Assembly (NCBI RefSeq): GCF_938045465.1
Contig: NZ_CALIBF010000162.1
Location: 1 to 10,962 of the forward strand
Direction of reading: 5' to 3'
From: an uncultured Campylobacter sp.
GTDB taxonomy: Bacteria; Campylobacterota; Campylobacteria; Campylobacterales; Campylobacteraceae
Length of the DNA stretch: 10,962 bases
Part shown: piece by piece, positions 1 through 5,283 of the stretch
How the letters are laid out: every line of letters starts with the position of its first letter
Numbering within the stretch: position 1 is the stretch's first letter
Notes under the pieces: generated by a model
The model's database searches: none
What the model was told of the DNA's origin: nothing
Seen by the model: the letters and a program-made list of their open reading frames with translations, nothing else
Position numbers and translations under genes: made by a program

Positions 1-221
1 CCGGTGTAGATTACGTTGCAGCCGCAAAAATAACAGGCGGAACGGCAAAACGGCATGTGAAAGTAAAGCGACAACGGCGTGGAGCTTTTCTGATTTTTCA
101 GCTCGTTCAAATATCCGTCGTAGCTAAAGTTTTCGCTAAATTCCAAAGCGGTCGGATAGCTCGTATAGCGGGGCCCAGGGCGCGAAAATTTCGCGTAAGC
201 GTCGAAGTCTATGCTATTCAC
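1..221 (-). CDS. hemN: Oxygen-independent coproporphyrinogen III dehydrogenase, 5' part (cut by window edge)
   Basis: Only the first 73 codons are present; the gene continues past position 1. HemN is a cytoplasmic radical SAM enzyme that decarboxylates two propionates of coproporphyrinogen III to give protoporphyrinogen IX in anaerobic heme synthesis. Visible family marks are GPRYTSYPTA at residues 16-25, LYFHMPFC at 52-59 and the 4Fe-4S/SAM site CRSACYFCGC, with cysteines at 59, 63, 66 and 68. The start is a GTG at 221-219 that overlaps the TAG stop of the upstream gene; an AAGG lies about nine bases before it and no ATG is available in this frame near the start. Overlap with the preceding gene implies translational coupling in the hemB-argF operon. 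Family assignment is firm; the start is likely. Confidence 0.93.
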   Translation of the reverse strand, partial: MNSIDFDAYAKFSRPGPRYTSYPTALEFSENFSYDGYLNELKNQKSSTPLSLYFHMPFCRSACYFCGCNVIYT

Positions 222-696
222 GGCCGCCCGCCTTAGTTTTGATAAGCTCTTCGATGTCGATGAAAAGGTTCGGATGCAGGCTTTTTACGCGCGAGACGAC
301 GGCATCAACGTCTAAGCTTAATCTTTTCGCATTCGGATTTGCGCCCGTTAGCCTTCTGATCTCGTCCATACACACGATCCACGCGTCGCCGAAATCCACC
401 GGCGTATGCTGCAAAATCGAGCGCTCAAGCTTGAGATTAAAATTTTCCTGCATCGCGTTTTTGGTCGCGGCGATGAGATTTGCAAGCGATTTTATCGAGA
501 TCATCGTGTGCACTTCGTTATTTTCGTCGATGCCGAACCACGGCTCCTCGTCGCTCCACGAGCCGCTTTTTAAAGTGAGTTTTTTCTCGTTGTCCTCGCC
601 CTGCGAAATTTCAAAAACCGTCCTTTTCGAGCTATCCAGCCCGAAAAATTCGCTCGCTTTGTCGATCTTTTTTAGCGCTTTATCTTTTTCTTCCAT
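214..696 (-). CDS. Conserved protein of the DUF2603 / UPF0763 type, function unknown
   Basis: A 160-aa soluble, charged protein with no signal peptide, membrane segment or catalytic motif that I recognise. It has an acidic, lysine-rich N-terminus, a middle with several aromatic residues (EEPWFGID near residues 50-57) and a helical C-terminus ending in FIDIEELIKTK. Size, sequence style and position between hemN and argF match the family I recall from epsilonproteobacteria as DUF2603 (UPF0763); this is from memory and was not searched. The ATG start is supported by AGGAGA about six bases upstream, in the 14-bp gap after argF. Its 3' end overlaps the hemN GTG start. It is co-transcribed with heme and arginine genes, but this says little about its role. 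Confidence 0.8.
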   Translation of the reverse strand: MEEKDKALKKIDKASEFFGLDSSKRTVFEISQGEDNEKKLTLKSGSWSDEEPWFGIDENNEVHTMISIKSLANLIAATKNAMQENFNLKLERSILQHTPVDFGDAWIVCMDEIRRLTGANPNAKRLSLDVDAVVSRVKSLHPNLFIDIEELIKTKAGGRE

Positions 697-710
697 GCAT
701 TCTCCTAAAT

Positions 711-1634
711 TTATCTTTTTTGATCCAGCCAGACCATGACGCCCTTTTGCGCGTGCAGGCGATTTTCCGCCTCTGCAAAAATTTCATCCGCGTGCGCTTC
801 AAACACGGCCTCGCTCACCTCATATCCGCGGTACGCCGGCAGGCAGTGCAAAAAGATCGCGTTTTTTTCAGCCAGAGCCATTAAGCTTTCGTCCACGCAA
901 AAGCCCGCAAAATCGCGAATTCTTTGCTCCTTTTCGCCTTCTTGCCCCATCGAGACCCAAGTATCGGTCGTCACGACGTTTGCGCCCACTACGGCTTCTT
1001 TTATATCGTTCGTTATTAAAATTTTAGCGCCTGAAATTTTAGCATTTTCTTGCGCCTGCGCTAGTATCTGCGGATCAGCCTCATAGCCTTTCGGCGTCGC
1101 TACTCGCAGCTCAAATCCCAGTTTGCTAGCAAGCATCAGCCACGAGTGCGTCATATTGTTGCCGTCGCCCACGTACGCGGCTTTTATTTTTGCAATTGAG
1201 GTGCCGCACTCCACGATCGTCATTAGATCCGCCATTAGCTGCACGGGATGAAATTTATCGCTTAGCCCGTTTATCACCGGCACGCGACTAAATTCCGCAA
1301 GCTCTATTAGCGTCTCGTGGCGATTTACGCGCGCCATAATCAGATCGCACATTCGCGAAATCACGCGCGCGGTGTCTTTGATCGGCTCGCCTCGCCCGAG
1401 CTGGATGTCGCGACTGCTCAAAAACAGCGCGTGTCCGCCTAGCTCGTTCATCCCCACGTCAAAGCTTACTCGCGTCCTTGTCGAGCTTTTTTCAAATATC
1501 ATCGCCAATTTTTGATCTTTCAAATACGGCTTAAAATTTCGCGCTTTGGCTTCTTTTTTAATCTTAAAGGCTAAATTTAAAATTTCGATTATCTCGTCTT
1601 TGCTAAAATCGTTTAACGTAAGAAAGTGCCTCAC
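711..1634 (-). CDS. argF: Ornithine carbamoyltransferase
   Basis: This 307-aa enzyme transfers the carbamoyl group from carbamoyl phosphate to ornithine to give citrulline, in arginine synthesis in the cytoplasm. All family signatures are visible: the carbamoyl-phosphate site STRTR at residues 51-55, HPVQ at 129-132, the ornithine-binding loop DTWVSMG at 224-230, HCLP at 263-266 with the catalytic-type cysteine, and the C-terminal ENRLHAQK at 290-297. Length is normal for the family. The start codon is GTG (1634-1632), which overlaps the TGA stop of the small upstream frame as GTGA. A strong AAAGGAG (1645-1639) sits four bases before it, inside the upstream small gene. The nearby ATG two bases upstream is followed at once by a stop in its own frame. 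Coupled translation with the upstream small gene is likely. Confidence 0.97.
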   Translation of the reverse strand: MRHFLTLNDFSKDEIIEILNLAFKIKKEAKARNFKPYLKDQKLAMIFEKSSTRTRVSFDVGMNELGGHALFLSSRDIQLGRGEPIKDTARVISRMCDLIMARVNRHETLIELAEFSRVPVINGLSDKFHPVQLMADLMTIVECGTSIAKIKAAYVGDGNNMTHSWLMLASKLGFELRVATPKGYEADPQILAQAQENAKISGAKILITNDIKEAVVGANVVTTDTWVSMGQEGEKEQRIRDFAGFCVDESLMALAEKNAIFLHCLPAYRGYEVSEAVFEAHADEIFAEAENRLHAQKGVMVWLDQKR

Positions 1635-1799
1635 ATCGCTCCTTTATCTTTTATAAATTTACTAAAAAATTCTTTTAAATCACCTTTCGTCATATCGCCC
1701 GTAGCCACCTTTACAACTACGTCTTCCATCGCCGCATAAAATTCCTCGTCGTCCAAAACTATAGAATTCACCGATAAAAACTAGCGTCAAATATTTCAT
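1631..1799 (-). pseudogene. Small frameshifted gene between the 71-aa gene and argF
   Basis: An ATG at 1799-1797 overlaps the TGA of the 71-aa gene (ATGA) and has AAAGGA just upstream, so it looks like a true coupled start. It reads MKYLTLVFIG and then degenerates into an arginine- and glycine-rich tail, stopping at 1682-1680. A second frame runs from a GTG at 1771 to the TGA at 1631 (46 aa, starting VNSIVLDDEEFYAAMEDVV and ending FFSKFIKDKGAM). It is acidic and protein-like but has no ribosome binding site of its own. Removing one T from the five-T run (minus strand, 1780-1776) joins both into one 55-aa frame of exactly 168 bases including the stop. That stop overlaps the argF GTG. Either a frameshift mutation, a base-call error, or ribosomal slippage could explain it. 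I do not recognise the product. Confidence 0.6.
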
Positions 1800-2011
1800 T
1801 TATCCTTTAGGCGCTCAAAAACCGCCCTATTGCTCGGCTTATCTAATTTCGCAATAACGGCGCTAGAAAGCTCGCCAAAATTTTCTATATACTCATCCCT
1901 ATTTTCGGGTAAAATTTTAGCTTCAAATTTCATCTTTTTTGCTAGCTTCATCACCGCATCCAAGACGGCTTGCATTTCATTACTTTTAATTTCGAGTGCT
2001 ATCTTATTCAT
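1796..2011 (-). CDS. Small protein of unknown function, 71 aa
   Basis: A short protein that starts two bases after the hemB stop, with AGGAG inside the last hemB codons as its ribosome binding site. The N-terminal half (MNKIALEIKSNEMQAVLDAV, then MKLAKKMKFEAKILPE) looks like a beta strand followed by an amphipathic helix and another strand. The C-terminal half is helical and ends AVFERLKDK. No membrane segment or cysteine motif is seen. Size, charge and pairing with a second tiny gene through an ATGA overlap resemble antitoxin-toxin modules, but I recognise no specific family and this is only a structural impression. In the C. jejuni order I recall, argF and hemB are neighbours without these genes, so the pair may be an insertion in this lineage. 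Confidence 0.7.
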   Translation of the reverse strand: MNKIALEIKSNEMQAVLDAVMKLAKKMKFEAKILPENRDEYIENFGELSSAVIAKLDKPSNRAVFERLKDK

Positions 2012-2013
2012 CG

Positions 2014-2988
2014 CTAGCTCCTGTTTAAAATTTCCGCGATCTCTTTGGCGTGATAGGTGATGATCATATCAGCACCCGCGCGCCTTATGCCTATCATCGT
2101 CTCCATCATCACGCGCTCATAATCGATCACGCCCGCTTTTTTACCCGCCTGCAAAAGCGCGTATTCGCCGCTTACGTTATACGCGCAAATCGGTAGTAGC
2201 GTGCGCTCCCGCAGATCTCTGATTAGATCCAGATACGCAAGCGCGGGCTTTATCATCAAAATATCCGCTCCCTGCGCCTCGTCCTGCAGGCTTTCGTTGA
2301 TCGCCTCAAATCTATTTGCAGGGTCCATCTGGTAGCTGCTGCGATCGCCAAAACTTGGCGCGCTCTCCGCCACGTCGCGAAACGGCCCGTAGTAGCCGCT
2401 GGCAAACTTGCTCGAATACGCCATAATCGGTAAATTTTCAAATCCGCCGCGATCAAGCGCTCCTCGCAAAATCTCGATAATGCCGTCCATCATGCCGCTT
2501 GGAGCGATCATATCCGCGCCCGCTTTAGCGTGGATGAGCGCCTGCTGCGCCGAAATTTCAAGCGTCGCGTCGTTATCCACCGTCTGATGCACATGATCGA
2601 TGATGCCGCAGTGCCCGTGGTCGGTGTATTCGCAAAAGCACAGATCGGTGACGACGAGCAAATTTGGAAATTTAGCCTTTATCGCGCGCAGAGAAGTCGC
2701 GATGATGCCGTCCTCGCTTAGCGCGTCCGAGCCGATGCTGTCCTTTAGCGAAGGAATTCCGAAAAGTAAAATTTTATCCAACCCGAGCGCCAAAAGAGCC
2801 TCGCACTCTTTTAAAATTTCATCCACGCTCATCTGAAATACGCCGGGCATCGAGGCGATCTCCTTTTTGATACCGCTTCCTTCCACCACAAAAAGCGGAT
2901 AGATTAGAAAGCGGGTTTGCAGATCAGTTTGTCGCACCAGATCCCTAAGTGCGGGGTTTATTCGTAGGCGTCTAAATCGTTTAAACAT
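2014..2988 (-). CDS. hemB: Porphobilinogen synthase (delta-aminolevulinic acid dehydratase)
   Basis: This 324-aa cytoplasmic enzyme condenses two 5-aminolevulinate molecules into porphobilinogen, the second common step of tetrapyrrole synthesis. The sequence has the N-terminal arm RRLR followed by YPLFVVEG (30-37), the metal-site segment DLCFCEYTDHGHCG (115-128) with cysteines 117, 119 and 127, and APSGMMDG (162-169). The two active-site lysines are K194 in AYSSKFASGYYGPFRD and K247 in MIKPALAYLD. The three cysteines point to a zinc-dependent catalytic site. Length is typical. The ATG has AAGGA six bases upstream (2999-2995). It is the first gene of the minus-strand operon and faces ribA across a 63-bp gap with a shared palindrome, so heme and riboflavin synthesis may be controlled from one site. 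Confidence 0.97.
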   Translation of the reverse strand: MFKRFRRLRINPALRDLVRQTDLQTRFLIYPLFVVEGSGIKKEIASMPGVFQMSVDEILKECEALLALGLDKILLFGIPSLKDSIGSDALSEDGIIATSLRAIKAKFPNLLVVTDLCFCEYTDHGHCGIIDHVHQTVDNDATLEISAQQALIHAKAGADMIAPSGMMDGIIEILRGALDRGGFENLPIMAYSSKFASGYYGPFRDVAESAPSFGDRSSYQMDPANRFEAINESLQDEAQGADILMIKPALAYLDLIRDLRERTLLPICAYNVSGEYALLQAGKKAGVIDYERVMMETMIGIRRAGADMIITYHAKEIAEILNRS

Positions 2989-3010
2989 TATTTTTCCTTT
3001 TTTAGCTAGA

Positions 3011-3035
3011 ATTGTGAGATTTATAATATCACAAT
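3011..3035. promoter_or_regulatory. Near-perfect 25-bp palindrome over the divergent hemB/ribA promoters (operator candidate)
   Basis: The half-sites ATTGTGAGATT (3011-3021) and AATATCACAAT (3025-3035) are inverted repeats matching at 10 of 11 positions around a three-base centre TAT. A TATAAT (3022-3027) on the plus strand gives a -10 box for ribA. TATTAT on the minus strand (3028-3023) gives one for hemB, about 35 bp from the hemB ATG. The palindrome therefore covers both -10 regions, the usual place for a dimeric repressor to block two divergent genes. The outer TGTGA/TCACA words look like CRP/FNR-family half-sites, but their spacing of 11 is wrong for CRP. The binding protein is unknown. 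Confidence 0.62.
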
Positions 3036-3051
3036 CGGAGTAAATTTAAGC

Positions 3052-3612
3052 ATGGATATAAAAATTTCAGAGGTCGCAAATCTCCCCTCCCGCTTCGGAA
3101 GCTTCCGCGTTCAATCGTTTAAACAAGGAAATAAGGAGCATTTGGCGATATTTAAGCAGCCTTTCGCGGATGTCGTAAATGTGCGTATCCACTCAGAGTG
3201 CCTTACGGGAGATGCGATCGGCAGCCTAAAATGCGACTGCCGCGACCAGCTCGAAGCGAGTCTAAAATATATCGAAGAGCGCGGCGGCATGGTGATCTAT
3301 CTGCGTCAAGAGGGGCGCAATATCGGGCTTTTTAATAAAATCAACGCCTACGCGCTGCAAGATCAAGGCCTCGATACGATCGAAGCAAATCATCAGCTAG
3401 GCTTCAAAGCGGACGAGCGCACCTACGAGATCGTGGATTTCATACTCGCTCATTTTGGAATTTCGCGCATAAATCTGCTTACGAACAACCCGCAAAAGCT
3501 GCACGATCTAAAAGTCGAAGTGGTCGCGCGCGTGCCGATAATCATCACGCCGAATAAATTTAACGAAAACTATCTGCGCGTCAAAAAAGAGCAGATGGGG
3601 CATCTGCTGTGA
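3052..3612 (+). CDS. ribA: GTP cyclohydrolase II
   Basis: A monofunctional 186-aa RibA that opens GTP to give 2,5-diamino-6-ribosylamino-4-pyrimidinone 5'-phosphate, formate and pyrophosphate, the first step of the purine branch of riboflavin synthesis. The zinc ligands are visible as C50 in SECLTGD and C61 and C63 in LKCDCRDQ. Further marks are LRQEGRNIGL (84-93), the IEANHQLGFKADER stretch (110-123) and LLTNNPQK (142-149). There is no fused dihydroxybutanone-phosphate synthase domain. The ATG follows GGAG (3037-3040) by eleven bases, a slightly long gap. The stop overlaps the rsmG GTG start as GTGA. Transcription probably starts just downstream of the TATAAT at 3022-3027, within a palindrome. 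Confidence 0.96.
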   Translation: MDIKISEVANLPSRFGSFRVQSFKQGNKEHLAIFKQPFADVVNVRIHSECLTGDAIGSLKCDCRDQLEASLKYIEERGGMVIYLRQEGRNIGLFNKINAYALQDQGLDTIEANHQLGFKADERTYEIVDFILAHFGISRINLLTNNPQKLHDLKVEVVARVPIIITPNKFNENYLRVKKEQMGHLL

Positions 3613-4187
3613 AGCTTGCGCCCGGCGAGAGCTTTAACGAGCAGGTGGCTAAATTTAAAGCATGCCTGCAAAAATTTAACCGCGTCCATAGCCTCACGAA
3701 TTACGACGATTTGGACGCGGTGGTGCGCGACAGCCTAAGCGGAGCGAATTTCATACCGCGCTATCCGCGCATCGCGTGCGACATCGGCTCGGGAGCGGGC
3801 TTTCCCGGGATCTTTTTGGCGCTCGCGCTGCCGCTGTGCGAGTGGCATCTGTTTGAGCCAAATCAAAAAAAAGCGGCGTTTCTAACCTACGTGAAGGTTA
3901 GCCTTGCTCTAGCTAACGTAAAAATCCACGCCGAGCGCGTGCAAGACGGCGCAAAGGTGCGCGCCGATCTGATAAGCTCCCGAGCGCTAATGAGCGCGCG
4001 AAATTTAATTGAAATTTGCCGCGGCTTTTACGACGAAAACACTACGTTTTTGCTCTACAAGGGCTCAGGCGCAGAGGCGGAAGCGGAGGAATTCCGTAAG
4101 GAATTTACGAGCGCGCGCTACGAAATTTTTGGCAGCGAAAACGCTTTGAAAAATAGAAATTTTTTAGTGATCAAAGGGGTAAAATAA
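3609..4187 (+). CDS. rsmG: 16S rRNA (guanine-527-N7)-methyltransferase
   Basis: RsmG (GidB) uses SAM to methylate N7 of G527 in 16S rRNA. In other bacteria its loss gives low-level streptomycin resistance. The Rossmann-type methyltransferase core begins with motif I DIGSGAGFPGI at residues 58-68, followed by LFEPNQKKAAFL (81-92) at the adenine-binding turn, RADLISSRAL (118-127) and FLLYKG (147-152). At 192 aa the length fits the family. The start is GTG at 3609-3611, overlapping the ribA TGA; the first ATG in frame is far inside the methyltransferase fold, so GTG is chosen. The TAA stop shares one base with the next gene's ATG. Coupling to ribA is preserved from the C. jejuni order I recall. 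Confidence 0.95.
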   Translation: MKLAPGESFNEQVAKFKACLQKFNRVHSLTNYDDLDAVVRDSLSGANFIPRYPRIACDIGSGAGFPGIFLALALPLCEWHLFEPNQKKAAFLTYVKVSLALANVKIHAERVQDGAKVRADLISSRALMSARNLIEICRGFYDENTTFLLYKGSGAEAEAEEFRKEFTSARYEIFGSENALKNRNFLVIKGVK

Positions 4188-4393
4188 TGGGAAAAATTCT
4201 AGCCGTCGCCGTTATCGCGGCGCTCATATATTTTTTAATAGTGCCTAGATTTCGCATAAAGAAAAAGGACGATGCGACCGAGCTTTTGGCGTGCGACGAG
4301 TGCGGGACGTACTTTAGCAACGACGAGCTTGCTCTGCGCGACAAAAAGCGCCTTTGCAAATCCTGCGAAGCCAAACTAAGGGGCGGCAAATGA
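4187..4393 (+). CDS. Small membrane-anchored zinc-ribbon protein, PP0621 type
   Basis: A 68-aa protein with one N-terminal hydrophobic segment (about residues 4-20), a basic stretch RFRIKKK just after it (inside-positive, so the rest is probably cytoplasmic), and a small metal-ribbon formed by CDEC (36-39) and CKSC (57-60). This layout, one anchor plus two CxxC pairs in about 70 residues, is that of the PP0621 family, whose function is not known to me. The ATG shares a base with the rsmG stop, and the TGA overlaps the next ATG as ATGA. It is therefore translated in a chain with rsmG. A role beside rRNA modification is possible but rests only on gene order. Confidence 0.8.
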   Translation: MGKILAVAVIAALIYFLIVPRFRIKKKDDATELLACDECGTYFSNDELALRDKKRLCKSCEAKLRGGK

Positions 4394-4932
4394 TCATCCT
4401 AGGCCACGCGCTCGTGCCCTACGAGCCGCTATATCTCATCAAAAACGGCGACGAAGTTTTCAAATACGACAATCTGCTCTTTAAATTTAACGACAGGCTC
4501 ATCGCCGCGGCGCAAAAGGCGCAGAAAAAATTTAGCGTTATTACGAACGATATAAATGAAATTTTACTCGCAAACAGCGCAGGCGCACGCTTCATCGTCG
4601 TGGATAAAAAATCCGCGGCGGGCGCACAAAAGCTAGCCAATGATTATCTTTTCGACGCCAAGATCGCGATGTTTATCGGCTCTGCGCGGGCGTTAAAAAA
4701 CTTAGCCGAGCTCGGAATCGATACGGCGATCTTTAAAGACGCGATCGCAAACGCGCCCAAATCGCTACTTGCAAGCATTGGAGATAGCGTAAGTTCGAAA
4801 TTTCACTTCGGGCTTCCGAAAAAAGATGAAATTTTCGGCGGCGCGCAAAAGCTTGCGGATAAAATTTCGGCTCTGGATAAAAAGCTAAGCGCGCCCGCAG
4901 CTGGTAAAAATGACGATATCTGGAAAAAATAG
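4390..4932 (+). CDS. Conserved-looking protein of unknown function, 180 aa
   Basis: A soluble, lysine- and alanine-rich protein that I do not recognise. The N-terminus (MIILGHALVPYEPLYLI, then FKYDNLLFKF) is strand-rich. The middle (FSVITNDINEILLANSAGARFIVVD, split at residues 50-74; then DAKIAMFIGSARALKNLAELGI) alternates strands and helices as in an alpha/beta Rossmann-like or TrkA-N-like fold. The C-terminal 50 residues are helical with many lysines. The ATG at 4390 is preferred because it overlaps the previous TGA as ATGA, matching the coupling pattern of the operon; an upstream TTG at 4354 would add 12 residues read out of frame through the zinc-ribbon gene and has no support. It is the last gene of the ribA set. 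Confidence 0.8.
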   Translation: MIILGHALVPYEPLYLIKNGDEVFKYDNLLFKFNDRLIAAAQKAQKKFSVITNDINEILLANSAGARFIVVDKKSAAGAQKLANDYLFDAKIAMFIGSARALKNLAELGIDTAIFKDAIANAPKSLLASIGDSVSSKFHFGLPKKDEIFGGAQKLADKISALDKKLSAPAAGKNDDIWKK

Positions 4933-4980
4933 CAAAATTTTATTTATAGGACGTAGCACTCTGCGCATCGTTGCGAAATT

Positions 4981-5062
4981 TTGCTCACTTTGTTGGAATT
5001 TTTTGCTTTTTTTCAAAATTTTGATCGCTTTTTTGGAATTTTGATCTCTTGTTTAGAATTTT
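4981..5062. repeat. Degenerate tandem repeat, four units of about 20 bp
   Basis: Units are at 4981-5002 (22 bp), 5003-5022, 5023-5042 and 5043-5062. The best pair is units 3 and 4, which share GATC-CTT-TTT-GAATTTT at matching places; every unit ends in AATTTT and has CTTTTTT or similar in the middle. The unit is built around a GGAATTTT or GAATTTT core, which is common in this genome's intergenic DNA. Function unknown; it may be slippage-generated AT-rich spacer. Confidence 0.5.
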
Positions 5063-5254
5063 ATTCCACCCGAAGTCTGAAATCTACGCGAAATTTTTAC
5101 GAAGTCACATAAGACCACCTTAGCCGTATCACGCAGAATTCTGCTCAAATAAGCAATTGCGAATCTCTGCCTTTATCAAAAATTTTAAAATTTTGCTCGT
5201 ATTTTAGCCGATTTCATGCGTGCTGAGTAAGGATTTTTTAAAGCTAAAATTTTA

Positions 5255-5260
5255 TATAAT
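5255..5260 (+). promoter_or_regulatory. -10 box of the ClC gene promoter
   Basis: A perfect TATAAT lies 24 bp before the TTG start codon at 5284, preceded by a long AT-rich stretch as is usual for Campylobacter sigma-70 promoters, which often lack a clear -35 box. It is the only such match just upstream of the gene. Confidence 0.5.
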
Positions 5261-5283
5261 TATGCGTTTCAAAAAGGCATATT

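Larger units (their letters stand above)
4933..5283. other. AT-rich intergenic region, 351 bp, no gene seen
   Basis: No credible reading frame is present on either strand. The left half carries a degenerate 20-bp tandem repeat (listed separately) and many AAATTT/AAAATTTT words. The right end carries the promoter of the ClC gene. I see no strong GC-rich hairpin followed by a T-run that would close the ribA operon; termination may rely on weaker AT-rich structure or Rho. Confidence 0.6.

Noticed and set aside
239..739. 166-aa plus-strand open frame opposite the DUF2603-like gene
   Set aside because: It is the complement of a well-supported coding gene, is full of Ser/Phe runs typical of antisense frames and has no ribosome binding site.
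736..1086. 116-aa plus-strand open frame inside argF
   Set aside because: argF is certain by its motifs; this is an antisense shadow with cysteine- and serine-rich composition.
4354..4389. TTG start extending the 180-aa gene upstream by 12 residues
   Set aside because: The extension overlaps the zinc-ribbon gene in another frame. The ATG at 4390 gives the ATGA overlap seen elsewhere in the operon.
4981..5062. CRISPR array
   Set aside because: The units are adjacent with no unique spacers and are too degenerate and AT-rich.
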